A stretch of DNA of 64,000 nucleotides, from assembly GCA_036821845.1 (NCBI GenBank), contig DAISIT010000003.1, positions 1 to 64,000 on the forward strand, in the 5' to 3' direction. The notes below the pieces were generated by a model that searched no databases, had not been told where the DNA came from, and saw only the letters and a list, made by a program, of their open reading frames with translations. A program made the translations under genes and the position numbers. This DNA is from JAEUMD01 sp937950105 (GTDB lineage: Bacteria; Pseudomonadota; Alphaproteobacteria; Rhizobiales; Hyphomicrobiaceae). Below are positions 56,264 through 64,000 of this stretch, in pieces; the first letter of the stretch is position 1, and each line of letters starts with the position of its first letter.

Positions 56264-56637
56264 CGAACTGGCGTCCCAGGAAAGCGGGAAACGATCCGCC
56301 CGTGAGGTTTACCGGCCGGCGCGCGGCACATCAAGCCATCCGGCCGACTTTGGCGCCCGATGTGGCCGGAGGGTTGCTCGCTGTGACTGGAAGCGGCCGG
56401 ATGAGCCTTACCCAAGGGGCCGCCGGATACGATCGCGCGCAACCGATGGCAAAGCAAAATGCCGCACGGGAGGCTCCCATGCGGCACCGAAGACCGCCGG
56501 CTGACGCTCTTCCCCCTCTCCCCGGTCGCGGGGCGAGGGTCGGTGTGAGGGCGGCAATACGACGGCGTTGCGCTTGCGGCCGCCCCTCACCCTTGCCCTC
56601 TCCCATGAATTATGAGGAGAGGGAACCCCGGGCTGCC
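56264..56637. other. Intergenic region with palindromic repeats downstream of sodB
   Basis: 374 bp between two leftward genes. Pyrimidine-rich and purine-rich blocks alternate, and CCCTCTCC...GGAGAGGG (56596-56623) forms a hairpin just past the sodB stop. Related blocks recur at 56515-56560. This looks like a dispersed repeat that may double as the sodB terminator. No gene. Confidence 0.6.
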
Positions 56638-57240
56638 TCAGCCAGCCGCCGCGGCCATCTCCTCGACGTGTTCCCAGTTCACGAGATTGTCGAACCAGGT
56701 CTCGAGATATTTCGGTCGGGCGTTGCGATAATCGATGTAATAGCTGTGTTCCCACACGTCGCAGCCGAGAATGGGCTTGGCGCCGTGCATGAGCGGATTT
56801 TCACCGTTCGGAGTTTTCGTCACGGCCAGCTTGCCATCCTTCACGGCGAGCCACGCCCAGCCTGAACCGAACTGGCCTTTTCCGGCTTCGATGAAGTCGG
56901 TGCGCATCTTGTCGAATCCACCGTACTCTGAAACCAGCTTGTCGATGTTGCCCGGCAGTTTCTTGCCGCCACCGCCCTGCTTCATCCATTGCCAGAAATG
57001 CAGGTGATTGTAGTGCTGGCCGACGTTGTTCACGACCGGCATGTCCTTCGCCGCGAAAGCCGCCGCGCAGATCTCCTCGAGCGACTTGCCTTCGTATTTG
57101 GTGCCGGCGCCGATCAGCTTGTTGCCGTTGTCGACATAGGCGAGGTGATGCTTGTCGTGATGAAATTCGAGAGTCTCGGCCGACATGTGCGGCGCCAGGG
57201 CGTCATAGGCATAGGGCAGGGGGGGCAGCTTCAGCGTCAT
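56638..57240 (-). CDS. sodB: Superoxide dismutase, iron type
   Basis: A 200-residue enzyme with metal ligands H27, H79, D161 and H165 (D-V-W-E-H). Q75 is in the position of the iron-type glutamine (N-N-x-x-Q), and the manganese-type glutamine is missing, so Fe is the likely metal; cambialistic use cannot be excluded. ATG 57240 has tggagc upstream. There is no signal peptide, so it is cytoplasmic. Confidence 0.96.
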   Translation of the reverse strand: MTLKLPPLPYAYDALAPHMSAETLEFHHDKHHLAYVDNGNKLIGAGTKYEGKSLEEICAAAFAAKDMPVVNNVGQHYNHLHFWQWMKQGGGGKKLPGNIDKLVSEYGGFDKMRTDFIEAGKGQFGSGWAWLAVKDGKLAVTKTPNGENPLMHGAKPILGCDVWEHSYYIDYRNARPKYLETWFDNLVNWEHVEEMAAAAG

Positions 57241-57679
57241 AATGTGCTCCAGGCTGGACAGGGAACGCGCTCTTGAAAGCCGGTTCGCCGCGGCGACCGT
57301 AACGGCTCGGGCCAGCGAAAGCAAATGCGGCGGTATCACAACGCTTCGAGGCCTGGCAGGTTCCCGGCCGCAGTATCGAGGCCCCCGATTGCAGCCCTTG
57401 ATCCGGCCTGGGTGGCCAGACGGCTCGTCCGTGCAGCGGGGTGGGCGCAGCGACCCTGGTACACTGCGCCCTGACGCCGGGGATGGGGGAAAACCAGGGT
57501 TTCTGCAGGCTATGGAATGCCGGTTGAATCCCCGCTGAACGCTCAATTCACGCGATGTTCATGCGCTTTCGGACGATGGGCACATCGAGCGTTCGCAAGC
57601 GCGAAACAGCGCGCCGTGGCGGCAGGCCGCCGACAATTCTTCGCGAAAGAGGAATTGGATGCGCTGGACTCCTCTCCGG

Positions 57680-57714
57680 TGGCAAATTATCAACCAACAG
57701 GCGATAATTTGCCA
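57680..57714. promoter_or_regulatory. 12-bp inverted repeat upstream of the H-NS-like gene
   Basis: TGGCAAATTATC (57680-57691) and GATAATTTGCCA (57703-57714), 11 bases apart, perfect in all 12 positions. It may be an operator or an RNA hairpin. It lies about 195 bp ahead of the start. Confidence 0.55.
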
Positions 57715-57810
57715 AATGCCGGTCGGCGTGCCGGGGCTCTCTGCCGCGCGCGTTATCCACGCAATTGGAAATCAAGACCGCGAACCAGATTTGTTTTCAG
57801 TGGGGCTCAG

Positions 57811-57827
57811 CGCCTATGCTATAGGCG
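57811..57827. promoter_or_regulatory. Short palindrome near the H-NS-like gene start
   Basis: CGCCTAT-GCT-ATAGGCG, 7-bp arms and a three-base loop, 82 bp ahead of the ATG. It could be an operator or a leader hairpin. Confidence 0.5.
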
Positions 57828-57908
57828 ATGGAAGCGGAGGTCGGATCAGCAATGGTTCGCAAGCAAACGCGACGCGTTGAACGAGTGAAATCTACGAGGA
57901 AAGAACGT

Positions 57909-58238
57909 ATGGCGAGCATCAACGTCGACAAGATGTCGCTGAAGGATCTGAACGATCTCGAGGCAAAGCTGACGAAGGCCAAGGCAGCTGTGCGCAATCG
58001 CGCCAAGTCCGAAGCGAAGCAGAAGATCGACGCGATCCTGGCCAGCTATGGCTTCAGCATCGGCGACCTGTATGCCGTTTCGCGTGTCGGCCGCCCGCGC
58101 GGCAGCGTCGGCAACAAGGCCGCCAAATACGCCAATCCCGACAATCGCGGCGAGACCTGGACCGGCCGCGGCCGCAAGCCGAACTGGCTGGTGGCGAAGC
58201 TGGCCAAGGGCGCTTCGCTGCAGGATTTCGCGATCTGA
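57909..58238 (+). CDS. H-NS-family DNA-binding protein
   Basis: A 109-residue protein. The N-terminal helix (L-K-D-L-N-D-L-E-A-K-L-T-K-A-K) would dimerise. The C-terminal domain has Y-A-N-P-D-N-R-G-E-T-W-T-G-R-G-R-K-P-N-W-L, the H-NS DNA-binding core. H-NS proteins silence AT-rich foreign DNA. ATG 57909 has gaggaaag upstream; the frame is open to 57828. It ends at a bidirectional terminator. Confidence 0.92.
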   Translation: MASINVDKMSLKDLNDLEAKLTKAKAAVRNRAKSEAKQKIDAILASYGFSIGDLYAVSRVGRPRGSVGNKAAKYANPDNRGETWTGRGRKPNWLVAKLAKGASLQDFAI

Positions 58239-58276
58239 AGGGCGGACCGGTAACGGTCGCCTGGATCGAACAAAAA

Positions 58277-58310
58277 AGAGCGGCGCTGCCCGGCCGGGTG
58301 GCGCCGCTCT
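58277..58310. terminator. Bidirectional rho-independent terminator
   Basis: AGAGCGGCGC pairs with GCGCCGCTCT around a GC-rich loop. On the minus strand it is followed by T6 (A-run at 58272-58277), so it is strong for the flavodoxin gene, and it also serves the H-NS-like gene on the plus strand. Confidence 0.85.
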
Positions 58311-58339
58311 TGTCTTGTGGAGGTTCTCGGCTGCTCCCG

Positions 58340-58915
58340 TCAGGCGTTGCCGGTAGCGCTCGCCGGCAGGGTGGGCGGCTCGGTCCGCGCCAGCAGATCG
58401 CCGACGAAGGCGTCGACCTCGCTCCAATCGGTGAGCTCGGTGCGGCCGCTCGACTCGATATCGATGCCCTTCACCTGCATCACCGCGTGCACGGCGCACC
58501 GCTCCAGCAGATTGAGCTGGTCGACATCGACAGCGCCGGCGACGTGCAGCACGCGGTCCGGCTGCCAGCCGACATCATAGAGAAGCTGGGTGGTGATCTC
58601 GTCGATGGCAGAGCGGGCACTCGCGTCGACGGCGGCGGCCGACAGGCTGACGCTGAGGAATCCGCTCGGCACGCGTCCGAGCATGGCGCCGTGTCGCATC
58701 AGGAAGCTCAGCAGCGATTGATCCATGCGGCCGCGATGCACCGATCCGGCGATCAGGGCGGCGTCGCAGTGCTCGATGGCGGTATCGGGCGCCCCGAGGG
58801 TCAGGTCGAGCAACTGCGTCTTGCAGCCGCGACCGTCGAGGAAGCGCGCCGCATGAGCACAGATCTTGCGCGTCTGGCCTTCACGCGAGGCGAAGGCGAT
58901 CAGGACTGAGGTCAT
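58340..58915 (-). CDS. Flavodoxin-domain protein, HemG-like
   Basis: A 191-residue protein with the FMN-binding opening V-L-I-A-F-A-S-R-E-G-Q-T-R-K-I and S-V-H-R-G-R-M near residue 60, as in HemG-type protoporphyrinogen oxidase and the wider flavodoxin group. The C-terminal half is not that of E. coli HemG, so heme synthesis is uncertain. It is divergent from the SQR gene and ends in the bidirectional terminator. Confidence 0.82.
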   Translation of the reverse strand: MTSVLIAFASREGQTRKICAHAARFLDGRGCKTQLLDLTLGAPDTAIEHCDAALIAGSVHRGRMDQSLLSFLMRHGAMLGRVPSGFLSVSLSAAAVDASARSAIDEITTQLLYDVGWQPDRVLHVAGAVDVDQLNLLERCAVHAVMQVKGIDIESSGRTELTDWSEVDAFVGDLLARTEPPTLPASATGNA

Positions 58916-59395
58916 ACGGCTTCCTGCACTCGTTTGTTGGTTCGTCGATTGGACTCTGCGAGGCCGCTGTCAGGCCCTCCTTGACCTTCCACAAATGCAG
59001 CGTTGTCCGATAGATCAAAGCGACGGAGATCATGACACGCGCCCCGCCCCGCGGAGCACGATTCAAAATGCTTGTCTTTGATTCTGCGCAGCCCGCAAAC
59101 GGCTCCGATGCGGCAAAATGCTCGTACGCTTGTCGCGTGCCAACCAGCCCATCGAGCCATGCAACTCCCGCATCATTGACATCTACAAATTGCAATGCCC
59201 TGATGTGGTGCCGGCGAAGATCGCGATAAACAAGAACGAACGGGCCGGGATCGTCCGAATGAGCAAATCGGAAGGCCGGGTGCAGGTTTCGGCCGCGCCT
59301 TTGCTGGGTCAGCGTTGCGCCATTACGGGCAGCGCGGCCGGCGGCGTTCCGCTTCGGGCGATCTGTGGAAGAAACGACCTTCAGGAGTCACCCCC
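58916..59395. other. Divergent intergenic region, no gene
   Basis: 480 bp between the flavodoxin and SQR genes. A 104-codon frame on the minus strand has no ribosome-binding site and reads as noise. Promoters of both genes are expected here; none is clear. Confidence 0.4.
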
Positions 59396-60676
59396 ATGGC
59401 CAATATCGTCATTCTCGGCGCTGGTGTCGGCGGCATGTCGGCTGCCTACGAGGCGCGCGACCTGCTCGGCCGCCAGCACAAGATCACGCTGCTCTCGGAC
59501 CGCGCCTACTTCCAGTTCACACCATCGAATCCCTGGGTCGGCGTCGGCTGGCGCGTCAAGGACGACATCGTCATCGATCTGAAGCCGCTGATGGCGAAGC
59601 ATGGCATCGCTTTCGATGCGACCGGTGCGCAGAAGATCCACGCCGATCAGAACAAGATCGAACTGAAGGACGGGCGCACCGTCGATTACGATTATCTCGT
59701 CATCGCCACGGGTCCTGAACTCGCCTTCGACGAGATCGAGGGGCTCGGGCCGGAGAAGTACACGCAGTCGGTGTGCACCGTCGATCACGCCACCGAAGCG
59801 CACAAGAACTGGGAAGCGTTCTGCAAGGACCCGGGCCCGATCATCGTCGGCGCAGTGCAGGGCGCCTCCTGCTACGGCCCGGCCTACGAGTACGCCATGA
59901 TCATGGAGACCGATCTCAGGAAGCGTAAGCTGCGCGATCGCGTGCCGATGACGCTGGTGACCTCGGAGCCGTATGTCGGCCATCTCGGCCTCGGCGGCGT
60001 CGGTGATACCAAGGGCATGCTCGAAAGCGAGATGCGCAACCGGCACATCAAGTGGATCTGCAACGCCAAGGTGGACAAGGTCGAGGCAGACAAGATGTTC
60101 GTCACCGAGTTCAACGAGGACGGCAGCGAGAAGAAGAAGCACGAGCTGCCGTTCAAGTACTCGATGATGCTGCCGGCGTTCCGCGGCGTGCCGGCGACGC
60201 GCGGTATCGAGGGGCTGAACAACCCGCGCGGATTCATCCTCGTCGACAAGTATCAGCGCAACCAGAAGTACAAGAACATCTTCGCAGTCGGCGTGTGCAT
60301 CGCGATTCCCCCGCAGGAGCAGACGCCGGTCCCGGTCGGCGTGCCGAAGACCGGCTACATGATCGAGAGCATGGTGACGGCCGCGGTCGAGAACATCGCC
60401 GATCTGATCGCCGGCAAGGAGCCGCACAAGATCCCGACCTGGAGTGCGCTCTGCCTCGCCGACTTCGGCGACAAGGGCGCGGCCTTCGTGGCGCAGCCGC
60501 AGATCCCGCCGCGCAACGTCAACTGGTCGGCGGAAGGCGTCTGGGTGCACTACGCCAAGATCGCGTTCGAGAAGTACTTCCTGCGCAAGATGCGCAAGGG
60601 CACCACCGAGCCGTTCTACGAGAAGTACGTGCTCGGCATGCTCAACATCAACAAGATCAAGAACCCGGCCGAGTAG
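59396..60676 (+). CDS. sqr: Sulfide:quinone oxidoreductase
   Basis: A 426-residue FAD protein. I-V-I-L-G-A-G-V-G-G binds FAD. The three active cysteines are kept: C127 (S-V-C-T), C159 (A-S-C-Y) and C353 (A-L-C-L). The 32-residue spacing of the first two equals that of the Acidithiobacillus enzyme. It oxidises sulfide to polysulfide or sulfur and passes electrons to quinone at the membrane. ATG 59396 follows caggag. No persulfide dioxygenase is next to it. Confidence 0.9.
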   Translation: MANIVILGAGVGGMSAAYEARDLLGRQHKITLLSDRAYFQFTPSNPWVGVGWRVKDDIVIDLKPLMAKHGIAFDATGAQKIHADQNKIELKDGRTVDYDYLVIATGPELAFDEIEGLGPEKYTQSVCTVDHATEAHKNWEAFCKDPGPIIVGAVQGASCYGPAYEYAMIMETDLRKRKLRDRVPMTLVTSEPYVGHLGLGGVGDTKGMLESEMRNRHIKWICNAKVDKVEADKMFVTEFNEDGSEKKKHELPFKYSMMLPAFRGVPATRGIEGLNNPRGFILVDKYQRNQKYKNIFAVGVCIAIPPQEQTPVPVGVPKTGYMIESMVTAAVENIADLIAGKEPHKIPTWSALCLADFGDKGAAFVAQPQIPPRNVNWSAEGVWVHYAKIAFEKYFLRKMRKGTTEPFYEKYVLGMLNINKIKNPAE

Positions 60677-60794
60677 GTACGGCGCCTGGACACTTCATGC
60701 TCGTCGTGGCCGGCCTCCGAGCCGGCCATCCAGAGCGGCAGGGATACAAATCGGCCCGCGTCACCCGATCGGTGCGCGGGCCTTTGCTATGCCG

Positions 60795-61196
60795 TCACGG
60801 CTGCGCAGGTGTCGGTGGAGTTGGAGTCTGCGGAGCCGGCGTCGACTGCGGGTTCTCGTCGAACATCGGATCGTGCGGCATGTCGTGCTGCCCGCCTGGA
60901 TGCTGCATCATTCCACGGCCGCACATCCCGCCGGAGCTGCCGCCGCCACAACAGCCGCAGCCGGCCATCATCATGCCGCCGCGCATGCCGCCCGTCATGC
61001 CGGGCATCGAATGCATCATGCCCCCCGGTCGAGTTCCGGCGTCAGGCGTCTTGTCTGGCGCGGTACCCGCCGTCATGCCGGGCATGGCGCCGCATTGGGC
61101 TCGGGTGCCACCCATTCCTCCCGTGCCGCACATGGCGAAGGCTGCATTCGTGAGTACGAGGAAGATCCCGGTGGCGGGAAGCAATGACTTCAGCAT
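60795..61196 (-). CDS. Exported Met/Gly/Cys-rich protein, possible metal binder
   Basis: A 133-residue protein with a signal peptide (M-L-K-S-L-L-P-A-T-G-I-F-L-V-L-T-N-A-A-F-A). The mature part is dominated by Met, Gly, Pro and Cys: G-G-M-M-H-S-M-P-G-M-T-G-G-M, then A-G-C-G-C-C-G-G-G and M-C-G-R-G-M-M-Q-H. Such Met/Cys/His clusters suit copper or another soft metal. I recognise no family. ATG 61196 has ggagga. It is convergent with SQR, 118 bp away. Confidence 0.72.
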   Translation of the reverse strand: MLKSLLPATGIFLVLTNAAFAMCGTGGMGGTRAQCGAMPGMTAGTAPDKTPDAGTRPGGMMHSMPGMTGGMRGGMMMAGCGCCGGGSSGGMCGRGMMQHPGGQHDMPHDPMFDENPQSTPAPQTPTPPTPAQP

Positions 61197-61305
61197 GACG
61201 TCCTCCTGCGACTGTGACTCCGGACGCCAGTGTCGCACGGGCCCGATCGTCGACCGACTCACAAGAGGGAGATCAGAGGGCGATCAATGCCACCATCTGC
61301 TGCCG

Positions 61306-61566
61306 TCACGCCTTGTAGTAGGGCTCGACCGTGCCCTTGAGCTTCAGCGTCAGCGGATTGCCCTTGCGGTCGCGCGTCTTGCCGGCCGCCACCTTGATCC
61401 AGCCCTCGCTGACGCAATACTCCTCGACGTTGGTCTTCTCCGCGCCGTTGAAGCGGATGCCGACCTCGCGCTTCAGCACGGCCTCGTCGTAGTGCGGGCT
61501 CGCCGGATCGGTCGAGAGCCGGTCGGGCAGCGGAGTGGGAGCCTGCGGGGCGGTGTCATCGTTCAT
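61306..61566 (-). CDS. DUF3297-family protein
   Basis: An 86-residue protein matching the DUF3297 pattern: L-P-D-R-L-S-T-D-P-A-S-P-H-Y-D, V-G-I-R-F-N-G and T-V-E-P-Y-Y. The role is unknown. It lies just after the tandem repeat array and could share a transcript with ychF if the array does not stop it. Confidence 0.88.
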   Translation of the reverse strand: MNDDTAPQAPTPLPDRLSTDPASPHYDEAVLKREVGIRFNGAEKTNVEEYCVSEGWIKVAAGKTRDRKGNPLTLKLKGTVEPYYKA

Positions 61567-61586
61567 GGCGCAGTCCTTCTTGTATA

Positions 61587-61904
61587 TGGCGCCGCCGATT
61601 CACGTCCGCGCCGGAAGGGGCGCGAACGATCGGGGCGCTGCGCTCCGATCGCCCGAGCATTTTGCGAGGGCGTCAATCGGCAGCGCAATCAAGTGGCGCC
61701 GCCGATTCACGTCCGCGCCGGAAGGGGCGCGAACGATCGGGGCGCTGCNNNNNNNNNNNNNNNNNNNNNNNNNNNNNNNNNNNNNNNNNNNNNNNNNNNN
61801 NNNNNNNNNNNNNNNNNNNNNNNNNNNNNNNNNNNNNNNNNNNNNNNNAGTGGCGCCGCCGATTCACGTCCGCGCCGGAAGGGGCGCGAACGATCGGGGC
61901 GCTC
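61587..61904. repeat. Tandem repeat array of 107-bp units, interrupted by an assembly gap
   Basis: A 55-bp segment starting TGGCGCCGCCGATTCACGTC occurs at 61587, 61694 and 61851. The first two are exactly 107 bp apart, and the spacer ends the same way (..AG) before the third. Each full unit holds the inverted repeat CGATCGG (61627-61633) with CCGATCG (61645-61651). The third copy touches the ychF stop. The true copy number is hidden by the gap. Confidence 0.92.
61749..61848. other. Assembly gap of 100 N
   Basis: Exactly 100 unknown bases, the usual placeholder length, inside the tandem array. Real length unknown. Confidence 0.99.
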
Positions 61905-63000
61905 AGTTCGCGAAGCGGAAGTGCAGCACGTCGCCGTCGGCGACGACATACTCCTTGCCTTCGAGGCGGAACTTGCCCGCATCCTTGGCGCCCGCTTCGC
62001 CCTTCAGCGACACGTAGTCGTCGTAGGCGATGGTCTCGGCGCGAATGAAACCCTTCTCGAAGTCGGTGTGGATGACGCCCGCCGCCGCGGGGGCTTTCGT
62101 GCCCTGCGTGATGGTCCAGGCGCGCGCTTCCTTCGGACCCACGGTGAAATACGTGACGAGCCCGAGCAGCTTGTAGCCGGCGCGGATCAGACGATTGAGG
62201 CCCGGTTCCTCGAGACCCATCTCGGCAAGGAATGCGGTGCGTTCCTCCGCATCGAGGCCGGCGAGCTCGCTCTCGATCTTGGCCGAGATGACGACCGCCT
62301 GGGCCCCTTCGGCGGCGGCCCGCTCGAACACCTTGGCCGAGTAGGCGTTGCCGTTGGCGGCGGAGCCTTCGTCGACGTTGCAGACATAGAGCACGGGCTT
62401 GGCGGTCAGCAGTTGCAGCAGGCGCCACGCCTGCTCCTCGTCGGGCTCGATTTTGGCGAGGCGCGCCGGCTTGCCCTCGCGCAGCAGGACCAGCGCCTTC
62501 TCGAACAGCCCGACCTGGAGCCTGGCGTCCTTGTCGCCCACCTTGGCCTTCTTCTCGGCGGCGGTGAGGCGCTTCTCGCAGCTTTCGAGATCGGCGAGCA
62601 TCAGCTCGGTCTCGACCGTCTCGGCGTCGGCGAGCGGATCGATGCGACCCTCGACGTGGGTGATGTCGTCGTCCTCGAAGCAGCGCAGCACATAGGCGAC
62701 GGCATCGACCTCGCGGATGTGGGCGAGGAACTTGTTGCCGAGGCCCTCGCCCGTGGAGGCGCCGCGCACGAGGCCGGCGATGTCGACGAAGGTCAGTCGC
62801 GTCGGGATGATCTGCTTCGACCCGGCGATGGCCGCGAGCTTGTCGAGGCGCTCGTCCGGAACGCCCACCTCACCGACGTTCGGCTCGATGGTGCAGAACG
62901 GATAGTTGGCGGCTTCCGCCGCCGCCGTCTGCGTCAGCGCGTTGAAGAGGGTCGACTTGCCGACGTTCGGCAGGCCGACGATGCCGCATTTGAAACCCAT
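61903..63000 (-). CDS. ychF: YchF/OLA1-family redox-regulated ATPase
   Basis: A 365-residue P-loop protein with G-L-P-N-V-G-K-S-T-L-F-N, the switch segment and N-V-D-E in place of the usual N-K-x-D, the change that makes YchF prefer ATP to GTP. A TGS domain closes the protein (E-T-I-A-Y-D-D-Y, L-H-F-R-F-A-N). YchF binds ribosomes and answers oxidative stress. The last codon lies against the tandem array. Confidence 0.97.
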   Translation of the reverse strand: MGFKCGIVGLPNVGKSTLFNALTQTAAAEAANYPFCTIEPNVGEVGVPDERLDKLAAIAGSKQIIPTRLTFVDIAGLVRGASTGEGLGNKFLAHIREVDAVAYVLRCFEDDDITHVEGRIDPLADAETVETELMLADLESCEKRLTAAEKKAKVGDKDARLQVGLFEKALVLLREGKPARLAKIEPDEEQAWRLLQLLTAKPVLYVCNVDEGSAANGNAYSAKVFERAAAEGAQAVVISAKIESELAGLDAEERTAFLAEMGLEEPGLNRLIRAGYKLLGLVTYFTVGPKEARAWTITQGTKAPAAAGVIHTDFEKGFIRAETIAYDDYVSLKGEAGAKDAGKFRLEGKEYVVADGDVLHFRFAN

Positions 63001-63167
63001 GTGAGACTAGCCTTCGTGTAAGGGTCGAGAAAACGAAACTGCCGACGCCGGGGCTGGCGTCGGCATTCCCGTGGCCGGTCGAGCGGCGGGTGCCTCGCGA
63101 GGCCGCGTGGCGCCGAGATGTCCGTCGCCGCCGTCTATACGGCCGTTCGGCGCGGAACGGAAGCTCG

Positions 63168-63962
63168 TCAGCGGTAGCGCGTCAGCGCGTAGGTGGAGTA
63201 GCGGTCGGTCGACGGCAGGTTGGAGGCTGACGACAGGGCGTCGGCGAGCGCTTCGCCGAGGTTCACGCCCCATGCCGCGCGGCGCACGGCGATGACGAGG
63301 AAGGGGCGCTGCCAGTTCGTTTCCGCCGTGTCGCAGGTGTCGCACGGATCGGTGTACTGGCCGAGGTTGAGCGTCCACACCGGCATGTCCTTGCCGACCA
63401 GCGGCATGATCCACTGTGCGGTCTGCTCGGCGCGCTTGCCGGCGCGGAACAGCTCCTGCTGGGAGTCGCCCTCCTGGCTGGCGGTGCCGACGGCGATGAT
63501 CTGCTTCGCCTGCTTCAGGCGCGCACGCACGTGCTCGTCGAGGATCAGGCGATCGAGATCGGCGCGCGCCAGCACCTTGTCCTCGCGCATCAGCCGCTCG
63601 GTGGAGCCGCGTTCCCAGGTGAAATCCTTGTTGGCGACGATCAGGTCGAAGTCGGCGCGCCGCCCCTGCTCGTCGATGCCTTCGATGACGAATGCCTGTG
63701 TGCTCGGGCTCAAGCGCTCGGCGTTGACGATCGGCTTCAGGAACTTGCCGCGCCAGCGCGAGTCGACCGTGTCGGCGACGGTCCAGACGCCCGTCCCTGC
63801 GATCACCGATGCGGCAAAGAGGCGGCCGGCATTCTCGCCGCCGCGCGAGAACAGCCAGCGCAGCCAGCCGAAGCGATCCCACCAGCGGTAGGCGGCGACC
63901 GCGGCACGCCGGCGCTTGCGATCCTCGTCGTCGTCGTGCGTCAGCTCGGCCACTCGCTTCAC
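63168..63962 (-). CDS. Membrane-anchored protein, unknown
   Basis: A 264-residue protein. A charged front (D-D-D-E-D-R-K-R-R-R) and one membrane segment (L-F-A-A-S-V-I-A-G-T-G-V-W-T) precede a soluble domain of about 200 residues. It contains C-D-T-C-D, a close cysteine pair, and T-A-S-Q-E-G, but no known family. GTG 63962 opens the frame; GTG 63953 has the better-placed ggag. The upstream side runs off the window. Confidence 0.65.
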   Translation of the reverse strand: MKRVAELTHDDDEDRKRRRAAVAAYRWWDRFGWLRWLFSRGGENAGRLFAASVIAGTGVWTVADTVDSRWRGKFLKPIVNAERLSPSTQAFVIEGIDEQGRRADFDLIVANKDFTWERGSTERLMREDKVLARADLDRLILDEHVRARLKQAKQIIAVGTASQEGDSQQELFRAGKRAEQTAQWIMPLVGKDMPVWTLNLGQYTDPCDTCDTAETNWQRPFLVIAVRRAAWGVNLGEALADALSSASNLPSTDRYSTYALTRYR

Positions 63963-64000
63963 TCCGTCCCGTTCTGACGGCGCGCGCCCGCAACGCTGCC

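Larger units (their letters stand above)
57241..57908. other. Long divergent region between sodB and the H-NS-like gene
   Basis: 668 bp. Reading frames of up to 120 codons exist but have poor composition and no ribosome-binding sites. The second half (57680-57900) is AT-richer and holds two inverted repeats listed separately. It is likely the control region of the H-NS-like gene. Confidence 0.5.

Noticed and set aside
57517..57888. 123-codon plus-strand frame upstream of the H-NS-like gene
   Set aside because: Unlikely composition, no ribosome-binding site, and it overlaps the regulatory inverted repeats.
58881..59195. 104-codon minus-strand frame upstream of the flavodoxin gene
   Set aside because: No ribosome-binding site, no family, and it overlaps the flavodoxin start; taken as noise.
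61587..61904. CRISPR array
   Set aside because: The repeat is 55 bp within a 107-bp tandem unit, the spacer is the same each time as far as visible, and there are no cas genes.
60052..63021. 989-codon plus-strand frame spanning the N gap
   Set aside because: It runs through unknown bases and lies in the wrong frame across sqr and antisense to ychF; not a protein.

Overview
This window is high-GC DNA from a member of the Alphaproteobacteria. It is most likely from the order Hyphomicrobiales, near Bradyrhizobium, Rhodopseudomonas and Rhodoplanes. I base this on an H-NS-like protein ending in the conserved KPNWL segment, the DUF6152/DUF6644 pair, an ArsR-methyltransferase regulator next to metF and metH, a perfect CtrA-type site, and rhizobial-style palindromic intergenic repeats. 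Exact genus placement is a guess. A run of exactly 100 N at 61749-61848 shows that this is a draft scaffold. Start codons were chosen by reading upstream sequence and are inference where stated.

Layout. Positions 1-3.7 kb are the end of an integrated element. A leftward tyrosine-recombinase gene has been split by a 1,967-bp IS1595-family insertion (394-2360, 8-bp target duplication) that carries an MltR-like passenger gene. The host chromosome resumes at about 3.85 kb with mostly ordinary genes: a large AsmA/YhdP-like envelope protein, a one-cysteine Bcp peroxiredoxin, a bactofilin, gatB, an EEP-family hydrolase, two tandem DedA proteins, a cytochrome P450 and a hexose-phosphate mutarotase-like protein.

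From 18.8 to 23.0 kb lies a tightly overlapping run: apt, a zinc-ribbon protein, an unknown protein, mtnA, DUF6152, DUF6644 and a class II aldolase. This suggests salvage of adenine and methylthioribose from methylthioadenosine. SelO (no standard start codon), DUF6455 and MoaD-like proteins follow. At 25.8-29.2 kb a transglutaminase overlaps a circularly permuted ATP-grasp/Alpha-E fusion. At 29.5-36.4 kb are PAP2, a di-heme DUF1111 protein, an OpgG/OpgD protein, pxpC-pxpB and an orphan gene behind a CtrA-type site. At 36.4-42.4 kb are TauE, a ligase-associated exonuclease with its ATP-dependent DNA ligase, and a GGDEF-EAL protein.

Positions 44.4-50.5 kb hold a methionine unit: a palindrome-controlled ArsR-methyltransferase regulator, metF, and methionine synthase split into two genes. 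The small subunit of methylmalonyl-CoA mutase is convergent with it, so two B12-linked activities are side by side. The last part (52.8-64 kb) holds a HerA-like ATPase, a cytochrome c, a patatin lipoprotein, sodB, an H-NS-like protein, a HemG-like flavodoxin, sulfide:quinone oxidoreductase, a Met/Gly/Cys-rich exported protein, DUF3297, a 107-bp tandem repeat broken by the assembly gap, ychF and an unknown membrane protein.

I see no rRNA genes, tRNA genes or CRISPR arrays. The observations I consider most worth checking are the CtrA site with the PvcA-like orphan gene, the IS with its passenger gene, the regulator/palindrome/split-metH unit, the apt-mtnA-aldolase run, the SelO start and the gapped tandem array.
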